Shown piece by piece: positions 37,526-46,210 of a stretch of DNA of 64,000 bases. The translations under genes were made by a program, and so were the position numbers. Source of the stretch: Limnohabitans sp. Rim28 (GTDB lineage Bacteria > Pseudomonadota > Gammaproteobacteria > Burkholderiales > Burkholderiaceae_C); contig NZ_ALKN02000013.1 in assembly GCF_000293865.2 (NCBI RefSeq), positions 1 to 64,000 of the forward strand. Direction: 5' to 3'. The notes beneath the pieces are model-generated. The model was not told the origin of the DNA. It ran no database searches and saw only the letters and a program-made list of their open reading frames with translations. How positions within the stretch are numbered: the stretch's first letter is position 1; each line of letters starts with the position of its first letter.

Positions 37526-37560
37526 ACCCATTGCTTTTTGAGCATCACCGAAAGACCCGC

Positions 37561-38535
37561 ATGAAATCACCTTCTCTTTGGCTGGCTGCCAGCCTTTCTG
37601 CTTTCACCCTGGCCATGCCTTCTTGGGCGCAAGCTCAGGCCTATCCGCAAAAACCGGTCAAAGTGGTGGTGGCCTTCACGGCCGGGGGCACCACCGACAT
37701 CTTGGCGCGCACCGTCACGCAGCAGCTGTCCGAAAAACTCAAACAGCCCTTTGTGATCGACAACAAACCCGGCGCGGGGGGCAACTTGGGCACCGAGTTG
37801 GTGGTCCGCTCTGCACCGGACGGTTACACCTTGATCGTCAACTCGGTGGGTCCGATTGCGGTCAACCCCACCTTGTACGGCAAGCTGCCCTACAACCCCT
37901 TGACCGATCTGATGCCCATTGTTCAGATCGCCGATGTCCCCAATGTGTTGGTCATCCACCCCTCGGTGCCCGCCAACACCATGGAAGAGCTGGTCGCTTA
38001 CGCCAAGGCCAACCCTGGCAAGCTCAACTACGGTTCAACCGGCATTGGTACCTCGTCTCATTTGTCCAGCTTCATGCTGTCCAAGCGGGTGGGTTTTGAG
38101 GCGACCCACATTCCCTACAAAGGGGCCGATGCTCTGAAAGACCTGTTGGCTGGTCGTATCCAATTCATGTTCGCCACCATTCCGTCGGTCATGACGCACA
38201 TCACGGCGGGCAAGCTCAAACCGATTGCGGTCAGCTCACTCAAGCGTTCGCGTTCCATGCCCGAAGTGCCCACGGTGGTTGAAAAAGGCTTCCCCCAATT
38301 TGAAGCCGGATCTTGGTTTGGCTTTTTTGCGCCCAAAGGCACGCCCGAGGCGGTGATCAGCCTGGTCAACAAGGCCGTCAACGAGATCTTGCAAGTGCCC
38401 GCCATTGAGCAGCAAATGATCGCGCAGGGCGCTGACCCCGCAGGCGGAACGCCCGCCCAGTTTGGCCAGTTCGTTCAACGCGAACACGACAAGTGGCGCG
38501 TCATCGTGCGTGACTCGGGCGCCAAAGCCGAGTGA
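37561..38535 (+). CDS. Bug-type periplasmic solute-binding receptor (4 of 6)
   Basis: 324 residues from ATG 37561; the longer frame running back to 37135 lies under the aldolase gene and is rejected. Signal peptide about 1-24 (SWAQAQA). Landmarks: VIDNKPGAGGNLG (~64), SAPDGYTLI, and HIPYKGADALKDLLAGRI (~180). Ligand unknown. The downstream dehydrogenase gene starts 25 bases after its stop. Confidence 0.92.
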   Translation: MKSPSLWLAASLSAFTLAMPSWAQAQAYPQKPVKVVVAFTAGGTTDILARTVTQQLSEKLKQPFVIDNKPGAGGNLGTELVVRSAPDGYTLIVNSVGPIAVNPTLYGKLPYNPLTDLMPIVQIADVPNVLVIHPSVPANTMEELVAYAKANPGKLNYGSTGIGTSSHLSSFMLSKRVGFEATHIPYKGADALKDLLAGRIQFMFATIPSVMTHITAGKLKPIAVSSLKRSRSMPEVPTVVEKGFPQFEAGSWFGFFAPKGTPEAVISLVNKAVNEILQVPAIEQQMIAQGADPAGGTPAQFGQFVQREHDKWRVIVRDSGAKAE

Positions 38536-38560
38536 CCCAAGGTACAGCCCAGTCCAAGCC

Positions 38561-39586
38561 ATGAGCACCTGCTTGCGCATCCTCATGTCCCAGCAGGCCA
38601 TTGACCGTTTGGGCACATCGGTCTCGGCCTCAATGGGCCAAAGGCCCTATGAGCTGATCTCTTTGGAAGACGCCCTTGCTGCGCAGCGCACCGATGCGGA
38701 TGTGGCTTTCATCTCGCGCGAGGTCACGGGGGCGTCGACCAAGCACGAAATCCACCCGGCTTTGCAACAGGTCTATACCTTGCTGCGCCAGTCGCCTGCT
38801 TTGCGTTGGGTGCACATCCATTCGGCGGGTGCAGACCGCCAGATTTACCTGGACCTGATGGCCAAGGGCGTCCAAGTTTGCACCTCATCCGGGGCCAATG
38901 CGCAAGTGGTGGCCACCGTGGCTTTGGCAGGCATTTTGGCCTTGGCCAGGCGCTTTCCGCTGTTGTGGGCCGAGCAGCAACAGCGGCAATGGATTCCCAT
39001 GATGGGCGAGCGCATGCCACGCGACCTGCCGGGTCAAACGGCCACAGTCGTAGGCTGGGGGCCCATTGGTCAAAAGCTGGGCAGCTTGCTGCAAGCTTTG
39101 GGCATGCATGTTGTGGCGGTGCGCCAGCAAGTGCAGCCTCAGCCCTTGGCCCAATCAATGACCCAGCCAGACCACGCTGGCGTTGAAATGGTCACGTTCG
39201 AGGACTGGCATCAGGTGCTGCCCAAAACCGATTGGTTGGTCTTGGCCTGCCCCCTGACGCCCAAAACCCGCCAATTGGTCAACGCCCAAGCCTTGGCCTT
39301 GATGCCCCCTGGCGCACACTTGGTCAACGTGGCGCGTGGCGAGGTGGTGGACGAACCGGCTTTGGTGGCGGCCTTGCAAAGCGGGCAATTGGGCGGTGCC
39401 TTTTTGGATGTGTTTGCGCACGAACCCCTGCCGAAAGATTCCCCTTTGTGGGCCATGCCCCAAGTCATGGTCACGCCGCATGCGGCTGGCCACTCGGATG
39501 GCAATGAGACTCGGGTGGCACAGATGTTTTTGGACAATTTGAGCCGCTGGGGCCAAGGCCAAACTCTGCGCAACGCGGTGGGCTGA
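38561..39586 (+). CDS. D-isomer-specific 2-hydroxyacid dehydrogenase
   Basis: 341 residues from ATG 38561, the first after the receptor gene; the longer frame to 38462 overlaps the receptor. NAD(P)-binding motif VVGWGPIGQKLGSL (~166). Catalytic triad Arg in NVARGEVVDEPAL (~265), Glu in FLDVFAHEPLP (~292) and His in TPHAAG (~309). Reduces 2-oxo acids or oxidises D-2-hydroxyacids; glyoxylate/hydroxypyruvate-type substrates are common. It lies between two Bug receptor genes, so it may act on the imported acid. Confidence 0.9.
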   Translation: MSTCLRILMSQQAIDRLGTSVSASMGQRPYELISLEDALAAQRTDADVAFISREVTGASTKHEIHPALQQVYTLLRQSPALRWVHIHSAGADRQIYLDLMAKGVQVCTSSGANAQVVATVALAGILALARRFPLLWAEQQQRQWIPMMGERMPRDLPGQTATVVGWGPIGQKLGSLLQALGMHVVAVRQQVQPQPLAQSMTQPDHAGVEMVTFEDWHQVLPKTDWLVLACPLTPKTRQLVNAQALALMPPGAHLVNVARGEVVDEPALVAALQSGQLGGAFLDVFAHEPLPKDSPLWAMPQVMVTPHAAGHSDGNETRVAQMFLDNLSRWGQGQTLRNAVG

Positions 39587-39713
39587 ACCGCAGAAGGCCG
39601 CCTGTTTTGGGGGGCAAGGTTTTCCCGGGTGGTGTGGCACTTGATTTCTTCACATAATCGATTTGTTGGATGATTCAGCCTTTTTACCAATTCATAAACC
39701 CGGAGATTTTTGT

Positions 39714-40712
39714 ATGACCCACCGTCACGACCCACGCCGCCGACAGCTTGGCCTTGCCGCCGTGTCGGGTCTTGCCCTTGGCGCCTTTGGCACCGCACAG
39801 GCGCAAACCCCTGCCTGGCCCACGGCCAAACCCATTCGCATGATCGTGAACTTCCCGGCCGGCGGATCGCCCGATTTGGTGGCCCGTGCGGTGTCCAACA
39901 CCGTGTCCCAAGCTTTGGGTCAACAAATTGTGGTGGACAACCGTGGCGGTGCCGGCGGCATCATTGGTTCCGATTTGGCTGCCAAGAGTGCGCCCGATGG
40001 TTACACCTTTTTGTGCAGCTCGGGCAGCGGCGCGGCCATCGTGCCTTATGTCACGCCCAAGATGCCCTTTGACCACGACAAGGACCTGATTCCGGTCGCT
40101 TCCGGTGCGCGTTTGCAGTTGTTCTTGGTGGTCCGCAGCGACGCCCCTTACAAGACTTATGCCGAATTCATCGCTTACGCCAAGCGCAACCCCGGCAAGA
40201 TGAGCTACGGCTCACCCGGCAACGGCACCAGCCCGCACATTGCGGGTGAAATGCTCAAGTCGCAAGCGGGCATCTTCACCCTGCACATCCCTTACCGCGG
40301 TTCTGCAGCCGCTTTGCAAGACTTGTTGGGTGGCAACGTGGATTATTTGATGGACCCGGGCATTGCTTTCTCGCATGTGCGCTCAGGTCGTCTGCGTTTG
40401 TTGGCGGTCACATCGCCCCAGCGCTTGTCCATGTTCCCCGATGCGCCCACGCTCAATGAGCTGGGGCTCAAGAACTTTGATGCGGGCACATCGCACGGTT
40501 TCTGGGCGCCTGCGGGCACGCCAGCGGCCATCGTTGAGCGCATGAACCGTGAAATCAACCGTGCCCTCATGGTGCCCAGTGCGGTTGAAGCCATCAAAGG
40601 CATTGGTGCCGAACCCACGCCGATGTCAGCTGCCGAGTTTGGCGCGCTCACCAAGGCCGATGCGCGCCGTTTTGCGCAGATCATCAAAGAGCGCAAGATC
40701 GTCCAAGACTGA
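39714..40712 (+). CDS. Bug-type periplasmic solute-binding receptor (5 of 6)
   Basis: 332 residues from ATG 39714, preceded by CGGAG 8 bases away; the frame can be extended 51 bases but without a site. The export signal begins MTHRHDPRRRQLGLAA, a twin-arginine-like RRRQLGL, unlike the plain Sec signals of most of its paralogues, and ends AQAQTP. Landmarks: VVDNRGGAGGI, SAPDGYTFL, HIPYRGSAAALQDLL. It is separated from the dehydrogenase by 127 bases, so may have its own promoter, and converges on yqaA. Confidence 0.9.
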   Translation: MTHRHDPRRRQLGLAAVSGLALGAFGTAQAQTPAWPTAKPIRMIVNFPAGGSPDLVARAVSNTVSQALGQQIVVDNRGGAGGIIGSDLAAKSAPDGYTFLCSSGSGAAIVPYVTPKMPFDHDKDLIPVASGARLQLFLVVRSDAPYKTYAEFIAYAKRNPGKMSYGSPGNGTSPHIAGEMLKSQAGIFTLHIPYRGSAAALQDLLGGNVDYLMDPGIAFSHVRSGRLRLLAVTSPQRLSMFPDAPTLNELGLKNFDAGTSHGFWAPAGTPAAIVERMNREINRALMVPSAVEAIKGIGAEPTPMSAAEFGALTKADARRFAQIIKERKIVQD

Positions 40713-40745
40713 GGCAGACCCAGGGCTGGGGGTGCTGGGCCAAGC

Positions 40746-41222
40746 TTATAACTGGCCGGGAAACACCCACAGCAGCAAGGCTGTCATCACCAGGTAACGG
40801 AAAAATTTGCCAATGGCCATGTACAGCGTGCATGGCCAAAACGGCAGTTTCAGCCAACCGGCCACAGCGCACAAGGGGTCGCCTACGCCAGGCAGCCAGC
40901 TCAGCAAGCAGGCTTTGGGCCCCAGTTTTTCCAACCAAACCAATGCCCGGGTGTGACTGCTCGAGTCGCGCCAGCGGCTGACGGCATGCCGTGTTCCCCA
41001 GCCCATCCACCAACTCAGCATGCCACCCAAGGTGTTGCCTGCCGTGGCCACCACAATGGCGGGCCAAAACAGGTCGAGGTTGAGTTTGACCAAGCCAAAA
41101 ACCGCCGGCTCAGAGCCCATGGGCAGCAAGGTGGCCGACACAAAAGCCACCACAAACACGGTGCTCAGACCGTGCTGGGGCAGGGCCAGCCATTGCAGGA
41201 TGTCGTTGAGCCACATTTCCAT
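40746..41222 (-). CDS. YqaA-family (SNARE-associated/DedA-related) inner membrane protein
   Basis: 158 residues with four to five hydrophobic segments. VSATLLPMGSEPAV (~30) and TAGNTLGGMLSWWMGWG (~60) match small YqaA proteins, and LLSWLPGVGDPLCAVAGWLKLPFW (~108) is the conserved C-terminal segment of the DedA/VTT family with the Pro-Gly-Val-Gly-Asp turn. DedA-type proteins are thought to flip lipid carriers. Start ATG at 41222 with an in-frame second ATG two codons on. Alone on the minus strand, divergent from dusB. Confidence 0.85.
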   Translation of the reverse strand: MEMWLNDILQWLALPQHGLSTVFVVAFVSATLLPMGSEPAVFGLVKLNLDLFWPAIVVATAGNTLGGMLSWWMGWGTRHAVSRWRDSSSHTRALVWLEKLGPKACLLSWLPGVGDPLCAVAGWLKLPFWPCTLYMAIGKFFRYLVMTALLLWVFPGQL

Positions 41223-41334
41223 TCACTGAGTGTAGCGGCGGCCCAGACAATGGGCATTTCCCGGCGTGAATGTGGTGTTTGAACGGGCTGAAGGCGATCT
41301 TTGACAGACCCTTTTCTTAGCACATCTGGCCGTC

Positions 41335-41362
41335 AGTTGCTGAAATATTAAGCAACTACAAT
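41335..41362 (+). promoter_or_regulatory. Promoter region and Fis-like site before dusB-fis
   Basis: TACAAT (41357-41362) can serve as a -10; no good -35 is visible. It overlaps an inverted repeat AGTTGCT (41335-41341)/AGCAACT (41351-41357). GCTGAAATATTAAGC (41339-41353) fits the degenerate Fis-binding pattern (G...C 15 bases apart with A/T-rich centre), consistent with autoregulation of fis. Confidence 0.4.
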
Positions 41363-41408
41363 CGTGCCTTCTTTTTGAGCAAAGCCTACTTCACAGCGTC
41401 TTCCAGTC

Positions 41409-42455
41409 ATGCAGATTGGCCCTTACCTATTGCCGAACAACGTGTTCGTTGCCCCCATGGCGGGGGTGACGGACCGGCCGTTTCGCCAGCTGTGCAGGCA
41501 GTTTGGCGCGGGCTATGCCGTGAGCGAGATGGTGACCTCTCGGCCTGATTTGTGGGCCTCGCTCAAAACTTCTCGCCGCGCCAACCACGATGGCGAACCC
41601 GGCCCCATTGCCGTGCAAATTGCAGGCACCGAGGCGCAAATGATGGCCGACGCGGCCCGTTACAACATCGACCGGGGCGCGCAGATCATCGACATCAACA
41701 TGGGCTGCCCAGCCAAAAAGGTTTGCAACAAATGGGCGGGTTCAGCCCTGATGCAAGACGAGCCGCTGGCGCTGGAGATCATTTCTGCCGTGGTCGAGGC
41801 GGCCTTGCCGCACGGCGTTCCTGTGACGCTGAAGATGCGCACTGGATGGTGCGATGCCGAAAAAAATGCCTTGAATCTGGCGCGCGCCGCCGAAAGCGCC
41901 GGGGTGCAGATGGTCACCGTGCACGGCCGTACACGCGAACAAGGCTACAAAGGCTTGGCCGAATACGAGACTGTCGCCGCCGTCAAAGCCGCCTTGCGCA
42001 TCCCGGTGGTGGCCAATGGCGATGTGGATTCGCCCGAAAAAGCACGCGATGTGCTGAAGTTCACCGGGGCTGACGCCGTGATGGTGGGCCGCGCCGCGCA
42101 AGGCAGCCCTTGGATCTTTCGCGAGATCAGCCACTTTTTGGCCACGGGTGAGCACTTGGCCTCGCCGCTGGTGGCAGAAGTGCGCCGCGCCCTGTTAGAA
42201 CACCTGCAAGACCACTATGGCCTGTATGGCGAATACACCGGCGTGCGCTCGGCGCGCAAACACATTGGTTGGTATGTGCGCACGCTGCCCGGTGGCGACG
42301 CTTTTCGCGAGCACATGAACACCCTGGAAACCGCAGCCCAACAACTGGCCGCTGTGGCCGCTTATCTGGACGGCCTGGCCGAGCAGATGGAGCGATTGCC
42401 TGTGCGCCAGCCCCAGCGTCCTGAGGCCTGCACCGATTTAGAGACCACGCCATGA
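41409..42455 (+). CDS. dusB: tRNA-dihydrouridine synthase DusB
   Basis: 348 residues, FMN enzyme that reduces specific uridines in tRNA. N-terminal FMN-binding barrel with NVFVAPMAGVTDRPFR (~10); catalytic Cys in NMGCPAKKVCNKWAGSALM (residues ~97-115); HGRTREQGYKG (~172) and the GDVDSPEKA region (~200). Overlaps fis by ATGA, as in the dusB-fis operons of many proteobacteria. This is the first gene of a dusB-fis-purH-rhlE run on the plus strand. Confidence 0.95.
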   Translation: MQIGPYLLPNNVFVAPMAGVTDRPFRQLCRQFGAGYAVSEMVTSRPDLWASLKTSRRANHDGEPGPIAVQIAGTEAQMMADAARYNIDRGAQIIDINMGCPAKKVCNKWAGSALMQDEPLALEIISAVVEAALPHGVPVTLKMRTGWCDAEKNALNLARAAESAGVQMVTVHGRTREQGYKGLAEYETVAAVKAALRIPVVANGDVDSPEKARDVLKFTGADAVMVGRAAQGSPWIFREISHFLATGEHLASPLVAEVRRALLEHLQDHYGLYGEYTGVRSARKHIGWYVRTLPGGDAFREHMNTLETAAQQLAAVAAYLDGLAEQMERLPVRQPQRPEACTDLETTP

Positions 42456-42691
42456 GCGAACCCCAATCCATTGAACACTGCATCCGGGCCAACCTGGAAA
42501 CCTATTTTCGCGACCTGGACGGTACCGAGCCCACGGGCCTGTACGACATGCTGGTCAAGCTGGTTGAAAAGCCGCTGCTGGATGTGGTGATGAGCCAGTC
42601 GGGTCAGAACCAGTCGCGCGCGGCCGAATGGCTGGGTCTGAACCGCAACACCTTGCGCAAGAAATTGCTCGAACACGATTTGTTGAAATAA
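42452..42691 (+). CDS. fis: DNA-binding protein Fis
   Basis: 79 residues, shorter than E. coli Fis (98) mainly at the N-terminus, as seen in beta-proteobacterial homologues. The C-terminal helix-turn-helix [18 protein letters not shown] is intact. Fis bends DNA and regulates rRNA/tRNA and growth-related promoters. ATGA overlap with dusB. The purH start is 20 bases after its stop. Confidence 0.93.
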   Translation: MSEPQSIEHCIRANLETYFRDLDGTEPTGLYDMLVKLVEKPLLDVVMSQSGQNQSRAAEWLGLNRNTLRKKLLEHDLLK

Positions 42692-42711
42692 AAGTTGAAG
42701 AAAGTTTCCCC

Positions 42712-44313
42712 ATGCGCGCCCTGATCTCCGTCTCTGACAAAACCGGCATCGTCGAACTGGCCAAGGCATTGCACGCCTTGGGTGTGGGCCTGATCTCCAC
42801 GGGTGGCACCGCCAAGCTGCTGGCCGATCAAGGCCTGCCCGTGACCGAAGTGGCCGAAGTCACCGGTTTCCCCGAAATGCTGGATGGCCGCGTTAAAACG
42901 CTGCACCCCAAAGTGCATGGCGGCCTGTTGGCGCGACGCGATACGCCCGAGCACATGGCCGCTTTGAAGGCGCATGGCATCGACACGATTGAGTTGCTCA
43001 TCGTCAACCTCTATCCCTTTGAATCCACCGTGGCCAAGCCCGGCTGCACATTGGCCGACGCGATTGAAAACATCGACATCGGTGGCCCCGCCATGGTGCG
43101 CTCCGCCGCCAAGAACTGGAAAGACGTGGGCATCGTGACCGACGCCAGCCAATACCCTGCCGTGATGGCCGAGTTGAAGGCCACACATGCTCAAGGTCAA
43201 TGCAAACTCAGCGACAAGCTGCGTTTTGCTTTGTCCGTGGCCGCCTTCAACCGCATCAGCCAATACGACGGCGCGATCAGCAACTACCTCTCCAGCGTGA
43301 ATTTCGAAGCCGAGAAGTTGAGCGAAACCTACGTGCCCGAGCGCGCCCAGTTCAGCGGCCAGTTCAACGAGCAATACGTGAAGGTGCAAGACCTGCGCTA
43401 CGGCGAAAACAGCCACCAGCAAGCCGCTTGGTACCGCGACCTCGCACCCGCTTCCGGTTCTTTGGCCACGGGCGTGCAGCTGCAAGGCAAAGAGCTGAGC
43501 TACAACAACATCGCCGATGCCGACGCGGCGTGGGAATGCGTCAAGAGTTTTGAGACCTCTGCGTGTGTCATCGTCAAACACGCCAACCCCTGCGGCGTGG
43601 CCGTGGGCGCCAGCGCACTCGAGGCCTACAGCAAAGCCTTCCAAACCGACCCCACCAGCGCTTTTGGCGGCATCATCGCCTTCAACCGCCCCGTGGACAA
43701 AGCGGCGGCCGAAGCGGTGAGCAAACAGTTTGTGGAAGTGCTCATGGCCCCCGACTTCAGCGCCGAAGCGCTCGAAGTGTTCAAGAGCAAAGTGAATGTG
43801 CGCTTGATGAAAATCGCCTTGCCCGCCAGCTACGGTAACGTGCGCAACGCTTTGGAAACCAAGCGCGTGGGCTCAGGCCTGCTGCTGCAAAGCGCCGACA
43901 ACCACGAGTTGGCGTTGGCCGACATGAAGATTGTCACCGTCAAACAACCCACGCCGGCCGAGCTGCATGACCTGTTGTTCGCCTGGAAAGTGGCCAAGTT
44001 CGTCAAGTCCAATGCCATCGTGTTCTGTAAAGACGGCATGACCCTGGGTGTGGGTGCCGGCCAAATGAGCCGCCTCGATTCAGCCCGCATCGCCAGCATC
44101 AAGGCCGAAGCCGCCCAGCTCAGCCTGCAAAACACCGTGGTCGCCAGCGACGCTTTCTTCCCCTTCCGCGATGGTCTCGACGTGGTCGTGGAGGCCGGGG
44201 CCACCTGCGTGGCCCAGCCCGGCGGCTCCATGCGCGATCAGGAAGTGATTGACGCGGCCAACGAACATGGCGTGGCGATGGTGTTCACCGGCGTGCGGCA
44301 CTTTCGCCATTGA
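42712..44313 (+). CDS. purH: Bifunctional AICAR transformylase/IMP cyclohydrolase PurH
   Basis: 533 residues from ATG 42712; the open frame extends back to 42628 but the family starts at [12 protein letters not shown]. Last two steps of IMP synthesis. IMP cyclohydrolase (MGS-like) domain 1-~150 with STGGTAKLL and [19 protein letters not shown] (split at ~60-78); transformylase domain with [13 protein letters not shown] (~288) and a C-terminal FTGVRHFRH. The ribosome site is weak (TTGAAGAAAG). It follows fis by 20 bases. Confidence 0.97.
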   Translation: MRALISVSDKTGIVELAKALHALGVGLISTGGTAKLLADQGLPVTEVAEVTGFPEMLDGRVKTLHPKVHGGLLARRDTPEHMAALKAHGIDTIELLIVNLYPFESTVAKPGCTLADAIENIDIGGPAMVRSAAKNWKDVGIVTDASQYPAVMAELKATHAQGQCKLSDKLRFALSVAAFNRISQYDGAISNYLSSVNFEAEKLSETYVPERAQFSGQFNEQYVKVQDLRYGENSHQQAAWYRDLAPASGSLATGVQLQGKELSYNNIADADAAWECVKSFETSACVIVKHANPCGVAVGASALEAYSKAFQTDPTSAFGGIIAFNRPVDKAAAEAVSKQFVEVLMAPDFSAEALEVFKSKVNVRLMKIALPASYGNVRNALETKRVGSGLLLQSADNHELALADMKIVTVKQPTPAELHDLLFAWKVAKFVKSNAIVFCKDGMTLGVGAGQMSRLDSARIASIKAEAAQLSLQNTVVASDAFFPFRDGLDVVVEAGATCVAQPGGSMRDQEVIDAANEHGVAMVFTGVRHFRH

Positions 44314-44336
44314 TTCGCGTCATTCATAGGATTGTT

Positions 44337-45587
44337 TTGAACTTTGACCCACTCGGCCTGACCCCTTCGCTCTTGCGCGCTGTGGGCGACATGGGCTTGT
44401 ACGCCCCCACCCCCATTCAAGCCGAGGCCATTCCAGCGGTCCTGAAATCTGCCGATGTGTGGGCCACAGCACCGACCGGTTCTGGCAAAACACTGGCCTT
44501 TGCGCTGCCGCTCTTGCAGCATTTGCTGGCCGCGCCGCGGCAGACCAACTTTCGCCGCCCCGTGCGCGTCTTGGTGCTGGTGCCCACGCGCGAGCTGGCG
44601 GTGCAAGTGGGCGATGTGCTGGCCCATCTGGCCTCCAAGCTGCCGCAGTCGCTCAAAGTGAACACCGTGTTTGGCGGCGTGTCGGTCAACCCGCAAATGA
44701 TGGCGCTGCGCGGCGGTGCCGACATCGTGGTGGCCACACCGGGCCGCCTGCTCGATTTGATCGACCAAAACGCTGTGCGCCTGGCCGATGTGCAGCACCT
44801 GGTGCTGGACGAAGCCGACCGCCTGCTGGACTTGGGTTTTGCCGACGAGTTGCAACGCGTGCTGGCACTGCTGCCTGCCAAGCGGCAGACCCTGTTGTTC
44901 TCGGCGACCTTTGCGCCTGAGGTGGAAGCGCTGGCGGCCAAGTTGCTGCGGGATCCGGCGCGCATCACCGTGGAAGCCTTTGAAGGCCACCAACCCGACA
45001 TCACCCAAAGGGCGATTGCCGTCGATGAGAAAAGCCGCACAGCCTTGCTGCGCCACCTGATCACCGAAAACGGCTGGCAGCAGGTGCTGGTGTTTGTGGC
45101 CACGCGCTACGCTTGTGAGCATGTGGCGAACAAGCTCTACAAAGCCGGTGTTTTTGCCACACCTTTTCATGGCGAGATGAGCCAAGGCGCACGCCAAGAA
45201 GTGCTGAGCGAGTTCAAAGCCGGCCGCTGGGACGTGGTGGTGACGACCGACCTGGCCTCACGCGGCATCGACATTGCCATGCTGCCCGTGGTGGTCAACT
45301 ATGACCTGCCGCGCTCGGCCACCGATTACACCCACCGCATCGGCCGCACGGGCAGGGCGGGAGCGCACGGCGATGCGGTGAGCTTTGTGACTGCCGCCGC
45401 GCTCGCGCACTGGCAGCTTATCCAGAAACGCGAAAGCCTGGAACTCGCTTTGGAGCAAATTCCAGGCTTTGAGCAAACCGAAACCCCACCACCGGCATCG
45501 CCCGGCAATGGGGGCATCAAGGGTTCACGGCCCAGCAAGAAAGACAAGTTGCGGGCGGCTGCGGCGGCAGCTGATTTGGCAAAGTAA
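44337..45587 (+). CDS. rhlE: DEAD-box ATP-dependent RNA helicase, RhlE type
   Basis: 416 residues from a TTG at 44337 (MNFDPLGLTPSLLRAV, the usual RhlE beginning) with TAGGA five bases ahead; a TTG at 44310 overlapping purH is the alternative, and no ATG is suitable. Motifs: TAPTGSGKTLAF (I), PTRELAVQ (Ia), VLDEADRLLDLGF (II), LLFSATF (III), TTDLASRGIDIAMLP (V) and HRIGRTGRAG (VI). The C-terminal tail is basic and Ala-rich. Probably unwinds rRNA or mRNA. It overlaps or abuts purH, so it can be co-transcribed. Confidence 0.93.
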   Translation: MNFDPLGLTPSLLRAVGDMGLYAPTPIQAEAIPAVLKSADVWATAPTGSGKTLAFALPLLQHLLAAPRQTNFRRPVRVLVLVPTRELAVQVGDVLAHLASKLPQSLKVNTVFGGVSVNPQMMALRGGADIVVATPGRLLDLIDQNAVRLADVQHLVLDEADRLLDLGFADELQRVLALLPAKRQTLLFSATFAPEVEALAAKLLRDPARITVEAFEGHQPDITQRAIAVDEKSRTALLRHLITENGWQQVLVFVATRYACEHVANKLYKAGVFATPFHGEMSQGARQEVLSEFKAGRWDVVVTTDLASRGIDIAMLPVVVNYDLPRSATDYTHRIGRTGRAGAHGDAVSFVTAAALAHWQLIQKRESLELALEQIPGFEQTETPPPASPGNGGIKGSRPSKKDKLRAAAAAADLAK

Positions 45588-45634
45588 GCGCAACTTCAGC
45601 CACCAGATCGGGCAAAAGCCCGCTCGGATCAGGA

Positions 45635-45970
45635 TCAGCCTTGGTGGAGATCGTCGAGGTGGTCTTCGCCACCATCTTGGTTTTGCGCCTTGAGCACCCG
45701 CATGCCGTGCTTGCTCAAAATTTCGACATACACCGAGGTGGCCCCGGTTTTGGCGGCTGCGTCCACGGCTTCGATGACACCGCTGACGCGCACCACCTGG
45801 GCGGTTTCGGCGCTCAAGCCCACTTTGCAGTCAAAGTCCCAAAAGTCCACGCCCTTGGGCACGTCACGGTTGCGCTCGCGTTTGAAGTATTTGCGGATGT
45901 CGTGCTTGACGGCCTCCAGCACGCGGTCAGGGTGCTTGCCTTCGGCTTGCAGGGGGAAGTTCTTTTTCAT
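45635..45970 (-). CDS. Small DUF6172-like protein
   Basis: 111 residues, beginning MKKNFPLQAEGKHPDRVLEAVKHDI and continuing with KYFKRERNRDVPKGVDFWDFDCKVGL; the family I recall with this pattern is DUF6172, of unknown function. No signal peptide or membrane segment. Charged, probably cytoplasmic. It converges on rhlE with 47 bases between, where GGGC/GCCC (45608-45621) forms a small hairpin without T-tail. Upstream is a ~60-base stretch of high GC. Confidence 0.7.
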   Translation of the reverse strand: MKKNFPLQAEGKHPDRVLEAVKHDIRKYFKRERNRDVPKGVDFWDFDCKVGLSAETAQVVRVSGVIEAVDAAAKTGATSVYVEILSKHGMRVLKAQNQDGGEDHLDDLHQG

Positions 45971-46174
45971 GGGGGCTCTCGTTGGCGGGGCAATCGCCCG
46001 GACCGGACGTGAATGCAGGGGCGAATTATCGCTGTTTTGCGGGGCCAGCTCTGCGCGGGCGCATGGTCACTTTCAACCGCGATTTTGAGCGCTTCGGGCT
46101 GGCGCGTTGTTGGCTGTTGCGTTGAGGCGCGCCATGCTCTGAGGCCATGGTGTGATCGGGGATGTTGGGCTTCT

Positions 46175-46188
46175 GGTAGCATGCTAAC
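46175..46188. promoter_or_regulatory. Probable MarR operator before the FAD hydroxylase
   Basis: GGTAGCATGCTAAC differs at one base from the perfect palindrome GTTAGCATGCTAAC. A close copy lies at 48442 between the marR and Bug genes. It ends 22 bases before the hydroxylase ATG. Confidence 0.65.
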
Positions 46189-46210
46189 GATACACACCAG
46201 GAGTCAAAGC

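Noticed and set aside
45608-45621. Hairpin after rhlE as terminator
   Set aside because: Only 5-bp stem CGGGC/GCCCG and no T-run on either strand.
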